DNA of 64,000 bases from Arachis hypogaea (taxonomy: Eukaryota; Streptophyta; Magnoliopsida; Fabales; Fabaceae). Each line of letters opens with the position of its first letter. Within the stretch, counting starts at the first letter, position 1. The position numbers were made by a program, and so were the translations under genes. The DNA lies in the NCBI RefSeq assembly GCF_003086295.3, contig NC_092040.1, positions 4,898,001-4,962,000 of the forward strand, given 5' to 3'. The notes below the pieces were generated by a model, which saw only the letters and a program-made list of their open reading frames with translations, ran no database searches and was not told where the DNA came from. Shown one piece after another: positions 12,925 to 24,956 of the stretch.

Positions 12925-13856
12925 ACCTCTTAACAGTGGCCACATCGGCACCATCAGGAAGGTCTCCGAATGTGTCCTAAAATCAACTGCATCTTACTAC
13001 GAACTTGTCAATGCAGTTCGCAGGAGGCAAAATACTCATCAGCTCCTCAAACCATGCCCAAGCTGGGCGACCACCTTTGATGTATTGCTCAAAATCTGTC
13101 AGGAAATCACTGACATAATGTTCATCAATTGGTAGCCCTAACTGGTACGCTACGTCCTGCAGTGAAATCGTGCACTCCCCGAACGGCATATGAAACGTGT
13201 GCGTCTCCAAACACCATCGCTCAATGAATGCACTAATCAACGGCTCATCCAACCTAAACCAAGTCTCGTTCAGCCTCGCAAGATGGTATACACCGACCAT
13301 CTGCAAGTACGGAACGATCCTCTCGTTCAGGCGCATACCCTGCTGCCATCGCATACTCGTGATACATCGATGGGGCTGCATAAAAAAATGTAGCAAGTTG
13401 TCCCTCAGCTTAGAACGTATTTATATAACACATCAACTAATGCATATCTTAATCCAAATAATACAATTTGTACACAACCAAATAATGTTACGCGTTAAAA
13501 TGCAAAATAATATCATATATACATCAAACTAGGACCTAATAAAAAAATATTTTCTTAAAAACAGTATAACATTAACATAAAAATTTACTTTAATGACTAC
13601 TATTCATATTAACAAAAAAAATCCTAATCTTAATAAGTTTCACCCCCATTATCCTAAACCACTAATATAACCACTCTATCTAACTTAACAACGGTAAATA
13701 ATTACTAGCATTATAAGAAATAAAAAATAAAAATATAAAAGTAACACATTAAATCCTATTTTAAAAAGAAAAGTGTGCACTAACCTCTTCATTGATAACA
13801 CCAGCTATATGGACGACTCCATCCAAACGATAAAGCCGGTCCGGGTTATCTCCCAT
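12925..13856 (-). pseudogene. plant mobile domain (PMD/MAIN-like) gene carried by MULE-A, broken
   Basis: PMD proteins include the host silencing factors MAIN and MAIL1; transposon-borne copies are common in plants. Exon 1 (13856-13785, 24 codons) reads MGDNPDRLYRLDGVVHIAG; donor GT at 13784-13783. Exon 2 starts at 13375 after an AG acceptor and reads PHRCITSMRWQQGMRLNER, followed by PYLQM, WFRLDEPL, THTFHMPFGECTISLQDVAY and QLGLPID. It is open until a TGA where related copies have Trp, then a TAG two codons on where they have Gln; homology continues (DTFGDLPDGADVATVKRY) to about 12925 and stops at the junction with mudrA. The C-terminal two thirds of the PMD are absent. Confidence 0.88.
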
Positions 13857-13968
13857 TAGCGGAATATAATGTTGAACACTTTGTTGGAGTTGTAGGGAAA
13901 GGATTTTCTCTAGAATTTGGTGGGACAGGGGTTTGAAATTGTAGTTCGAATGAGTTTAATTCGAACTC

Positions 13969-13976
13969 TATTTATA
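13969..13976 (-). promoter_or_regulatory. TATA box of MULE-A PMD gene
   Basis: TATAAATA on the minus strand, about 113 bases upstream of the PMD ATG at 13856. Confidence 0.55.
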
Positions 13977-14111
13977 GGAAAAGCTTTAGTAATTCGAATT
14001 ACCATGTTCAACAAACTATGGGCACTTCGAATTTGGTTGGACACTTCAAATTTGGTTGATTTAAATTAGTGTAACTCACGTGCAAATGTAATTCGAATCA
14101 ATGTAATTGGA

Positions 14112-14340
14112 TGTAGTAGTACATTCCATGCATGTATAATTCGAATTAGTCAAATTCGATTTGTGTGCATCACTACTAATTCAAATTGGCTTCCTTCGAA
14201 TTAGTATTAGGTTGTATAATTCGAATGAGACTCATTCGATTTACATAAAAATGTCCTCTTGAACCATTCATGTAATGTTTTTGTTTTTTGTTGATTTATA
14301 TAATTTTTTCCTCCATTTAGTTAAAATGTGCATTTTGCCC
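14112..14340 (-). repeat. MULE-A right terminal inverted repeat
   Basis: Reverse-complement partner of 10821-11050, with the same TTCGA-centred motifs. Inner edge is approximate because similar motifs continue towards the PMD promoter. Confidence 0.85.
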
Positions 14341-14349
14341 TAGTTCTTA

Positions 14350-16956
14350 TTTCTACAATCCTTCCATAAAAAAAAATATATATTTTATGTATATTTAAAC
14401 ATACATTTAAACACTTCAAGTTATTACAAGAATAATATATCTATAATGTGGTTATGATTTACACTCATAACTAACAGTTTTTTAGGAACTAATTTTCTTT
14501 TTTTTATTTTTATAAATCAGGCACTAATTATGAATAGAAATACACCATTTTCACTTCATCAAATTCAAAATTTAAGTTATAAATAGTTGTTGGTGGTGAC
14601 TTTCATTCAATTTAAATTATTTCATTTTGATTTAATAGGTGGAACTATCTTGAGTAGTTCCTATGAATCCAAATATACATCTGCAAAAAAGAAAAGATTG
14701 AATAACACAATAATAACTTAATAAGTAAAGCCAACCTAACACATAATATAATATGTGAGATACTAAAAATTTAAATATGATAACATAGTAAATTCAATAA
14801 AAATAGATATCAGCAGTAATTATATATACATTATACTACCACCAAAAATATTGTAGGACAATGTCAAAGAGATGAGTTTTTTATTTTCGAAATTAATTCT
14901 ACTAAATGAACAATGAGAGATATTAATAACGTGAATAACCGACTGTATTTTAGTTTCACTAAATATTCAAAATAAAAATTATATTTAATTAATTTAAAAT
15001 TTGATTTTTAAAATTAAAATTAACTTTTTTTTAACTTATTATTTAAGTTATTCAAAAAATTATTTTTCTATATTTTTTCTTTCAAAATACATTCTAAAAT
15101 GTATGAATTCACTCCCTTTAAGTTAAAAAAAATTGGACAAAGAATGACAATTTGAGCAAATATTTCACTACAACGAAGAGGTCCCGAAGGACCTTGATTA
15201 CTTCAATGTCTACAAATGAAATTAAGCTACTAGCATTGACATGTAATAGTGGATGGGAGGATATTTCAATTTCATGCAGGCAGACATTAATGAAGAACTA
15301 GATAAAGTTTGTGACAAATTTATTGAAAGAGCAATTCTACTTCTAATTGGTGAAGTATTTGTAAAAGTTAGAAGAGATAACACTCACATAATTCCGATAT
15401 GAAAAAAAAAAGATTGTATAAATTTTTTAAAACTCATCAATATACTCTTTGATTCGTCCGTATTGGGTGGCCTAGTTATAGCAATTCCGATCAAGGTGTC
15501 GTCAAAAAAGGGAGAGAGTTATACGTTGGTCAAGACTGAACACCGCGACAGAAATATCTGTAAAAAATACTCCGACGTTCAAGTCAATAAGGAGTTTTAG
15601 TGAATATATCAAGCGAATATAAAACTGAGAATAAAACCTGATCCTTAGTCGAGATTGTGTACTCGACTTTATAGATCATGTTTTGTTCGTCAGTTGCAGA
15701 TAGGTCTGAGATTCTGGGTTAGTTATCATGTTCTGTTTTGGATGATCAGCTTTTTTTTACTACGTCTCTCCATTCGAATACTCGGGTCCGGATTTATTAT
15801 TTCGTTCCAAGCTTTTCGAGTGATCGAGGTATAGATCATATATCACTCTTAATAAAATTTATTACATCTGCTAGTATAATAAACCTTGTCACTACCAAAA
15901 AATCTGTTAGAAGAATCATAGAAAACCGTCACATCATAAAAATAGTAAAAATGACTATAAAATACATTCCACTTCAACTGTTCATAAGGTCACAAAAATC
16001 AACTTCAAGTAAGGAATAAATTGAATAACTCATAAAATTGTTAAAATACAATTTTATATCTAATACTTATAGTGGTTTTTTAATTAGCTCAAATAAATAA
16101 TTTTAATATTTTTTATTTTTCTTAATTGTACTTTAAAGTTAAATACAGTATGATGGATTGTTAATTTAGGTACATCTACCTATATGGCCAACCTTCTCTT
16201 TATTTAAAACTTATTTTATTTGTTCTAGAAATGAGAATATTAGATTTGTCGATGCTCAAACTATTGAATAAATAGATTTTTTTTCCTGCATGTTTTTTTT
16301 TAACTCAAATACTGTCACCCATAATTTTAAGAATTGAATCAAATTGGCTGCTTCATCGGATTAACCGAACTGGCTAAAGAATTGATTAATCAGTTTAAAA
16401 TAATAAAACATAAAAAATTACTTTTTTCTGAAAAAATATATTTTATACATAAATATATTAGTTTATTATATTCAATTCAACCGGTTGATTAAATTTTAAA
16501 ATCTTTAAACTTCTAATTTTATTATTTCAATAAACAATTCAGTTTTTAGAACTTTACTATCATCACCTAAAAAATATATATATTTTTTTTGTAAATTCTT
16601 ACTCTAGTTTCTTCATTTAACTTGTTCACTTCTCTTACGTAAAATTGTGGTTGCTTAAAGTCTTAAACACCATCCCATTTTTATTCTACACAGCATTTAG
16701 CAGCAAAGTCAAATACCTGAAGAACAATTCCTGATATAGTGCCTTCCATGCATCCAACAAAGACGATGGATTTCAGGACAAGAATGTTTCTCTTGAACTA
16801 CAAGCTAAGTACATATATCTTTACAAAATTTATAACATGCAATAGTATTTAAATTAGCATTTGTCTAAAGACTAAAATTTTTTATTATGTATGAAGTCTT
16901 TGTACAATTCAACAATGTTAGCTTTGCATGTATGTGTTTTTTCTTTTGGGTATGAG
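14350..16956. other. AT-rich intergenic DNA with a possible LTR remnant
   Basis: 15440-15760 has higher complexity, and the run ATACTCCGACGTTCAAGTCA resembles the end region of gypsy LTRs I recall from Arachis; no paired LTR, primer-binding site or coding region is visible. The remainder, including an open frame at 15738-16019, shows nothing recognisable. Confidence 0.35.
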
Positions 16957-19093
16957 AATAAGTAATCGGACGTCGATGACCCTCCGATTACTTTGCATGA
17001 GATTTTCAAATTTTTTTAATATAAAATCGATTGGTCCCATTTTCTTTTTTTAAGTTTTCAGTTCACATATCAGAATTTTTTATTTATGTATTTTAAATTT
17101 TTTATTTTTAAACACAAATCGAATAATTCGAATATAAAAATTAAAAGATTCGGATGGTCCAATTTATATACCTCTAAAAAATTGAATAGTTTAATTTTTA
17201 CTTTTTAAATTAAATTATCCCACAATTCAAAAAATATTATAGTAATTTATAATTTAAAAAAATACTATTATTAATCTAACATAAAAAAAAGTGTGCTTGT
17301 CTAAGTAGATAATTAGACGTATTTTAATATGTGAAATGTTGTTAAATAAAATCTATTTTTTTCTAATTAGCATCAGTTTGCCTTTCTCTCGTGCATGCAT
17401 ATATATATATATGAAAGGTTTAAATGTTGATAAAATTAATCATAAAAAATAAAGATAGTTTAGTCATTTTAATTAATTTTTAACAGAATTAATAAAAGTT
17501 TAATGATTTATCATTTTTGTCTAATTTTTTATGGATACAATTTAACTTTATTTTTTTATAGTCGGTTTTGTGAGCATTCAAATTTTTCATGGTTAGAAAT
17601 GGATATTTACGTGGTGAAAACTCATCTATAGTCGATTTTACATGAAGTTATTTTTGGATGGTTGACACGTATTACCATTTAGTCTAAAAAAATCAATTTA
17701 TTTTATACAAATAATTTAAAAAAAAAACTGTTTGGAGAGATCAAATAACCACTTTAAAAAAATTCAATTCTTTATGTATATTATCCCTAAATCTTTAAAT
17801 AATGACGAATTTGGTACGTTCTTTTTTTTCATCTTTTTTGACTAATCTTTCTTTAAATTTATCTTTTACTCTTATTTATTTATTTTTCGTCAAATATATA
17901 TACAAATTATTTAAAAATATAAAATTTAGTATTATGAAAAAACAAAATTCATATTTTTTTGTCTATAAAGAAATGGTGAAAAAGAAAAAATTAGGAATCG
18001 AAAAAGAAAAGAGAAAAAAATTATAATTCACATAGAAGGAAGAAACCGAATTTGCGATACGAACAAAAAATTATAAATGGTATCGTATATATCTATTTTT
18101 TCTATTTCTGTTCCTATATTCCTTAGGAGCTTTGTTTTGTTTTCAATGACTCAAATTTTCGGTCGTTAAATTTATTCTCTAACACAGATTTTAAATTAAG
18201 TTGTAAAAATATGTTCAATTACAACTTTACAGTTAAATTAAATTTCATAGTAATTAACCAATTAGCTTTCATATTAGTTATGAAAAATCGGAAGATAATA
18301 AATTTCAAAAGTGCAACGAAAAAGAAGAGAGTAAAAATAACTGTTTGATCTAACTTAAATTATTTTTTTAATTAAATTATTTGTATAAAATAAATTAATT
18401 TTTTTTAAACCAAATGAGGTTGCCCTTCTGAATTCAGCCTCCAAGAGACGTTCGAGAAGTATATGTCTGCAAGAATCTAATCATGCCTTCAATCGCCACT
18501 CATCTTCTCACTGTAGGAGTATAATAAAATAATTTATTATTATCATATTTAACATTATCTTTTTATTAGAGTTATTTATTTTTTTTAGTTTTTATCTTTA
18601 TTTTTGTGGCTCATTGTTTTTGTTATGGAAGCTGTGAATATGTCGTGCGTGGTTATGAATTTTAGAAGTGATAGACTAGTTTGTGGGACAGCTTTTGCTC
18701 AGCTTTAGCGTAAAGAAATTAGACCATTTGATTTCTTTGGGGGACAAATTTTGTAAGCAAATCGGAGGGTCTGTTTTTCATGGAGGAAAAATTTGAATTT
18801 TCAGATAACTAATCGTACCGTTCATTTTGTATATACATACACACACATAAATCGATTAGTGTAAGCTAATTCAAAAATAACATATAATAATAAAATCGGA
18901 CCATCAGATTTGATTTTCCGAAAATTATATATATATGAAGGTGTGTAACGCGTAAACAGCTGATGAAATCCAATCTTTTTCATCTTCTTCGACTTGCTCT
19001 TCTTCTTTCTTATGCTCTTGTGTCTCTCTAGTTGGCTTTGAAGAAAAAAAATTGATAGTGAAGTTTCTGTTTCTGTTTAAGTGAGTGAGAGAA

Positions 19094-21221
19094 ATGGATG
19101 ATAGAGTCCTTTTGAAAGTGTAGTATTTTGGTCAGATTTTGTTGCGAACATCTGAAAGAGTAAAATTTATTTGTGAAGATTCATTAGATATTGTTATTCC
19201 CTTCACAATCTCATTTGAAGAGCTTAAAGGTATAATTTGTGAGAAGATAGATTCGGAGATGTCAAGAAAAATATCATGTATTTTATATAGATATCTCATA
19301 CCAGTATTTGGTGGATTTGTTCAATTTCAAATCAAATATATAACAGATGAAGCGAGTATGCAAGAGATGTTTTCAATGTATATTGAAAGTTGTGCTCAAA
19401 TCTTGTTCATCGAGTTGTACATTGAATTCGAACAATTTGAGGCCGACCGAAATATTTTACGGGAAGATTACAATAGTGATAATGAGGAAGAGTTCGAAAA
19501 TAATTACGAAGTTATTAGTCCAAACGGAGATGAAGATCAAGGTGAAGGCACTATGGCTCCGAATGTGATAGATGTGGCAAATGCACTCGCAAACGAAGTG
19601 CCGTTTGAAGAGCCATCTTTCATGCGAGTTTTGGATTTGGAAATCATGCATGCTCCGGAGTTTCTGGAATATATGAGTGCAGGTACGTAATTACGTATAT
19701 TTATAAGAAGAATTAGAATTTTGTAATAGTTGATATTGATCGATGGACCAAATAATTAAGTGACTTGTGAAAATATACTTAATTAGCATTTGTAAAAGTG
19801 TTTATTTAGTCAAGTTTAAGATAATAATATTTTTAGTTAATTAGTATTTAGGAATCAGTATTTATTTAGTTATTTAGTTAATTAGTATTTATTAATTAGT
19901 ATTTATTTTAGTATTTATGAAGTTAGTTAGTTGATTAGTATTTATTTTTAGTTATTTAGTTAATGTGTATTTATTAATCAGTATTTATTAATGTGTTTAT
20001 GTTTTTATTTTGTTAAGATTGAGATAATAACCTAATGTAAAATTTATTTATATCATTATTGATGTTATGAGTACTGATTTACTTTTAATTTCGGTTTTTA
20101 AATAATCGTGCATTAAATACTTATGGTATGGCTGCCGTCATGGCAGAAGTTTCTATTGTCGCAGATGGTGAATTCGCCGTGAGGATGGAATTTAGTTGTA
20201 GGGAAGCTGTTATTAAGGCAATGAAAAAGTATACCCTCCGAAGAAGTGTAGACTACCGGGTGTATGAGTCGGAGCCGTTGACATTTTATGCCAAGTGTAC
20301 ACAGTACGGGTCAGGGTGTGATTGGCTTATCAGAGTTAACATGATCAGCAGAAAGTACGATTAGGTTATAAGGAGATATAACGGCAGTCACACTTGTACC
20401 AGAGCCACCATTTTTTGCGAGTATGAAGTGTGTTACCAGCGTTTAGGAGAGCGAGGCGAGGCCTACACTAACTGGTTAAACCGTGTTCCCCGCGAACAGT
20501 ATGCGTTGGCATCCGACGGTAGTTACCGATGGGGTTACATGACGACAAATCTAGTGGAATGCATCAACTCAGTCTTGAATGGTGCACGCAATCTCTCCAT
20601 CACTGTACTTGTGAAAGCAACATTCTACAAACTTAATGAGTTGTTCACTTGGAAAAGAGTTGAGGCGGAGGCTCGGATTAATACTGGCCATTTGTTTTTG
20701 AGCTTGTGACCTCAAAATTGCATGCAAATCAACCTGCAACAGGAAACATCCAGGTTAATTGTTGCAATAGGCAGAATGAAGTCTTTGAAGTGCGTGAGAT
20801 GTCAAATGGACTGGAGTATGCTGTCGACCTCCGTTGTCAATGATGTGACTGGGGTGAGTTCCAGGTGGACCGGATTTCTTGTCGACATGTGTTTGCATAT
20901 TGTGCAAATCAACGACTAGATTGGCAAGTATATGTGCATGACGTTTATAAGATGGACCAAGTTAGACAGGTTTATTGAGCTAGGTTTAGGCCACTCGAAA
21001 ATCCTACTACGTGACCTTCTTACAACGGTCCTCGATTCGTACCGAATCTGTACCTGAGACGCGTTACCAAAGATCGCCCTAGGATGACGCACTTCTTGAA
21101 TGAGATGGACACGCGAATGTTACGTCGTCTTAGGCGATGTAGGCAATGTGGGGTTGAGGGACACAATCGTAGAAGATGCTGTCAAACAGGTGGTCCAAGT
21201 GCCGACAATAATGCGCAGTAG
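19094..21221 (+). pseudogene. mudrA-type transposase, MULE-B unit 1, catalytic core deleted
   Basis: ATG at 19094 (MDDRVLLKV) is followed at once by TAG where relatives have Tyr; homology runs on (KFICEDSLDIVIPFTISFEE, DEASMQEMFSMYIES) to an acidic stretch and EYMSAG. An intron with donor at about 19683 ends near 20146. The next exon holds the MuDR zinc-binding domain (KCTQYGSGCDWLIRV); Trp is then a TAG at 20362. Directly after GSHTCTRATI the protein jumps to YEVCYQRLGERGEAY, so about 200 residues including the whole DDE catalytic core are missing. The SWIM region (CRHVFAYC) and CCHC knuckle ([14 protein letters not shown]) remain, with frameshifts and stops near 20705, 20840, 20977 and 21013. 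Non-functional as a transposase. Confidence 0.9.
19796..19995. repeat. AGTATTTATTTAGTTA-type short tandem repeats in mudrA intron (unit 1)
   Basis: Imperfect repeats of AGTATTTATT and TAGTTAATT within the intron of the MULE-B transposase; the same block occurs in unit 2. Confidence 0.6.
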
Positions 21222-21512
21222 AATTATATTTTATGGTATTTGAAACATTGTAACTTATGTCAATGTACTCTATGAAATATCTGACTTTAGATTCTGTCCA
21301 TACAGTTTACAATATTCGAAACATTATAACTTGTCCAAGTATTCCATCATATGCATAGTAATGATACATATAATAGTTAAATGAAACTTAGAAAAGTTAA
21401 TTCAAACATAGAATAGTTAATTGGTACTTAGGAAAGTTAACTCATACATAGAATAGTGAACTGATACTTGGAAAAGATAACTGATACAAAGAGAAAATTA
21501 ACTACGCCACAA

Positions 21513-24306
21513 CTACTTTCTCGTTGCCCACTTTACACCTTTCACAAGATTCTTGCATTTTTTGGCAGCCTTTTTGAACACAGATGGAGTGTATCGACTA
21601 GTGCTATGACGCGGCAGATCAACCCTGAGATTGTAGCATTTGCCTGTCTCATCTGGAGTACATGCGTCACCTGTATATAATATAATCAGACCATGCAAGT
21701 ATATAATATAATCAATCCTAACCAAGATACCATAAATGAAACAACATCAATTGACCAAACAAGTATATAATATAATCAATCCTACCCAAGATACCATACA
21801 TGAATATAATAACATCAATTGACCAAACAAGTAAAGCAGTAATAGGACCTGCATCATTACGGGATTCTTCATCCTCGTTCATGTCCTCATCTTCATCCTC
21901 CTCCATGTCCTCATCCTCATCCTCCTCTTCGTCCTCGTCATCTGGTTCATCCACTAGATACTCATCAGTCTCATGCTCAAGTGTCTTAACATTTTCTTCA
22001 ATCAGAGTCATCGAAACACGGTGAGAGTTTTGACTATTAAGAATTCCTCGACCACCGTCACTCCTACTAGAATCACCAGATACCAACCCTTCAGAAACAC
22101 CCAAGGAAGTGCAATATGGATGCCTCGCATCGAAGGAATACCTACCCGCGATGAAATCAGGCTGATAGCCATATTGTACTTGGTCGGCATTTGAAGCCAT
22201 GAACCTAAGTAACTGGCTAAAAGAACCTCCGTCTCCTGAGTCAAACTATGGCGTACTCCAATACTGTTGATGTATTAGGAACGATGGGGTAAATTGTGTT
22301 TGAGGTATATATTGGCTTGAGGACTAAAGTTGTTCTTGTGGAGGTAGAGGTGGAGGTGGAGGTGGAGGTGGCGGTGACTGTGCCTCATGCCCTTGATTGT
22401 CGTCATCCATAACCTGATTACCCTCAACATCCTCTTGAACCACAAAATCCGACAAGTTCAAGTGATTGCCATAGTACATGTAAATATCTAAGGGATTTTG
22501 TGAAGCCATGAGAAGTTCAGTAAGAACGTGATTATACCTGTTTATCCAATGCATCTCCCAAAATGAATGAGTCGTGGCTGTGGCCCAGTTAAGATTCTTA
22601 GGACCAGTCAAGACTTCTCCGTGTGCCTTGTCTAGATTCCGTTCATGATGAGAAACTCCCTGAACGAAACCGAACTATCGTCTAAACCTGTCGGTTGCAT
22701 GCCATTCAATACATTCAAAAGACACCAACGGCATCGTAGTACTCCACACAACCGAGTGCATGTAGATATCTGCAGGAATTATGTCCGAATCAATGCGATC
22801 AACAGCATATGCAACCCACACAAACTTGGAATAATAAAGCAAACAAATGATTACAATCCAAATAACAATATCACTAAACCTAAAACAAATACTACTTTAA
22901 TGAAAACACACCTGGCCTTCCTGAAGATCATCCAAGGCCTTCCTAAAATGAGCAAGCTTAAGATATCTATAGACTCGGTCTCCACGCTCCTAGTTACGCC
23001 TAATATGACTTATTTCATTAACATAATTGGATTCTAAATATGAAGATACCGGGTAAATGTAAGATAATGTTACTTATTTGCAAGCAGAAAACTGCGGGAT
23101 TCCCTAGGAATCGGCGCTAGATATGGTAGGTAGGGGTGGAAAAAGGTCAAGCGGCCTGTTATAAAATAGGCACAGGCTCAGGCTCTTATAAAAGCCTTAT
23201 TATGTTAATAGGCCAGGCTCAGACTCACTAATTAGCCTTATTAACCTGTCAGCCCTGCTTGGGTCTGTTAATACATAATTACATATATAAATAATTTTTT
23301 ATTATTAATAAACTTATGAGATATTTTAAATTTGTTATATTTAATTATAAATAGTTGTGTATATTTTAAATACTTTAAAATTTAAAATTTTTTATAATTA
23401 TTAAATATGACATATTACATTTAAATATGTTTATTAAAAAATATTTTTTTAAATAATATTTTTATTTTTGTAAAAAAAATGATCAGGCCTTTTAACAGGC
23501 TGCAGACCAGGTTAGGCTGAATAACATGTCAGACTTAGTACATTAAAAAAAGCCTATAACAGGCTGCAGGCCAGGCTCAGGCTAATTGACTGCATGACAG
23601 GTCAGACCTGTTAAGAACAAAACCTAGCCTAGCCTGGCCTGTTTCCACCCCTAATGGTAGGCGAATCTAAGCCCAACTAAGCAGAAGTATTAGCGGACCA
23701 TCGATTTTCTTACAGTCAAAATGTGATGCCCGGCATAACGCTCTGTACAGGAGTGCTAGGCATGCTGATCCCCAGCTATATTGTCCTATACTAGCAAAAT
23801 CACGGAGTAGAGGCAGAAACTTCCAGTGCACAGATGTCCCAGACTTGTCTCCAAACAAGATCGTACCGACTAACAACATAATTGGTACTTTACGTACACC
23901 TGTATACTGTTTTCATCAGTCAACTATAACCGTTCTTTTAAACCCTGTAGCCACGTCAATTTTATGCAGCTTCCTCTACAGTCTGACTTTCTCGGTGCAA
24001 TCCCAAATTGGTGCAGACACTCTGCCTCTAAGACTTCAAAATTACTCAAAATCATCCCTGTGACTGGAAGACTGTCCGTCGGAAGACCGAGGATCATACC
24101 CACGTCTTCCAGTATCACGGCACATTCACTAACTGAAAGGTGAAAGGTATGTGTGTTCGAATGCCACCTTTCGACTAAAGCATTTACCAGTGCTTTCTAA
24201 CATTGGACTACTCCAATCTAGACCACATGGTAAAAACCAGTAAATCGTAAATGCTCCTCCACCCTCTCATTGTACCGATTCGGAAGGACAAATCATATGT
24301 CAACAT
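21513..24306 (-). pseudogene. PMD (MAIN-like) gene, MULE-B unit 1, broken
   Basis: Faces the transposase gene. It begins at an ATG at 24306 just after a possible acceptor (TTTTGTAG), so a further 5' exon is likely but not found; a small deletion shifts the frame within the first codons. PMD core seen: THTFHLS-type segment, ILEDVGMILGLPTD, ECLHQFGIAPRKSDCRG, LLVGTILFGDKSG, FLPLLRDFASIGQYSWGSAC, LYRALCRASHFDCKKIDGP. The exon is split by a MITE (23131-23653) after IRLP and resumes YLAPIPRE. Downstream exons hold ERGDRVYRYLKLAHFRKAL and NLNWATATTHSFWEMHW. The C-terminus is a proline run, an acidic stretch (Asp/Glu-rich, 21840-21960) and a basic tail ending GVKWATRK with stop at 21513. Trp-to-stop changes near 22990 and 23675. 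Confidence 0.88.
23131..23653. mobile_element. hAT-type MITE inserted in PMD exon (unit 1)
   Basis: Ends TAGGGGTGGAAA and TTTCCACCCCTA; perfect 8-bp target duplication ATGGTAGG at 23123-23130 and 23654-23661. Interior has repeated CAGGCC/GGCCTG words and an AT-rich core. Non-coding. Confidence 0.93.
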
Positions 24307-24906
24307 TCGTGAACTCTACAAAAGAATAGCAAAATCACGATTCAAATTCCACAACTATTATAGATAATTTTAAAAAATCTAATTAAAACATATAATTTTA
24401 CTGAATCCAATTTACTAAATAATAACATTTTAACTTCTAACTTTAATTAATATTTCTAGAGCTTATTTCTAACTTCCTACAGATAATAATCCCTAATATA
24501 TACTTCCAAATACATTATATTTTACCGATCCTAATTTCTAATCGAAATTATCAACATTATTTTACAGATAATAATCACATATCAGAATTTTTTATTTATG
24601 TATTTTAAATTTTTTTATTTTTAAACACAAATTGAATGATCCGAATATAAAAATTAAAAGATTTGGATGGTTCAATTTATATACCTCCCAAAAATTGAAT
24701 AGTTTAATTTTTACTTTTTAAATTAAATTGTCCCACAATTCAAAAAAATATTACAGTAATTTATAATTAAAAAAACACTATTATTAATCTAATATATAAA
24801 AAAAGTGTGCTTATCTAAATATATAATTAGACGTATTTTAATATGTGAAATGTTGTTAAATAAAATCTTTTTTTTTTCTAATTAGCATCAGTTTGCCTTT
24901 CTCTCG

Positions 24907-24956
24907 TGCACACGCGCGCGCGCGCGCACACACACACACATATATATATATATATA
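24907..24956. repeat. compound microsatellite (CA/CG/CA/TA)
   Basis: Runs of CACG, CG, CA and TA in order; the matching position in unit 1 (about 17390-17412) has only a short TA run, so it expanded after the duplication. Confidence 0.85.

Larger units (their letters stand above)
10821..14340. mobile_element. MULE-A: Mutator-like element with mudrA and PMD gene remnants
   Basis: The left end GGGCAAAATG (10821-10830) is mirrored by CATTTTGCCC (14331-14340). The inverted similarity continues for at least 220 bases, sharing for example AAACAAAAAC-type runs, TTATGTAAAT and TTAGTAGTGATGCA. A perfect 9-bp direct repeat TAGTTCTTA flanks it at 10812-10820 and 14341-14349, the target-site duplication length typical of Mutator. 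Inside, mudrA (plus) and a PMD gene (minus) face each other, each driven from its own terminal repeat. An internal deletion has joined the two coding regions tail to tail near 12905-12925. Total 3520 bp. Both genes are broken, so it could move only with transposase from elsewhere. Confidence 0.93.
17065..24575 (+). repeat. tandem duplication, unit 1 (7.5 kb)
   Basis: Starts at CACATATCAGAATTTTTTAT and matches 24576 onward nearly base for base, with scattered substitutions and small indels. It covers mudrA, the PMD gene and the embedded MITE. The join to unit 2 carries 11 extra bases, CAGATAATAAT, also present about 85 bases upstream (24480-24490). The sequence left of 17065 has no counterpart before unit 2, which fixes the left breakpoint. 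Confidence 0.9.

Noticed and set aside
16957..17064. AGTAATCGGAC...CCGATTACT hairpin as the left end of MULE-B
   Set aside because: It lies outside the duplicated block and has only short similarity to the right end; the 17613/33399 pair is longer and has a partial 9-bp duplication.
21800..22024. Serine-rich frame on the plus strand (and its twin at 29398-29622)
   Set aside because: Reverse-strand reading of the acidic Asp/Glu stretch of the PMD gene.
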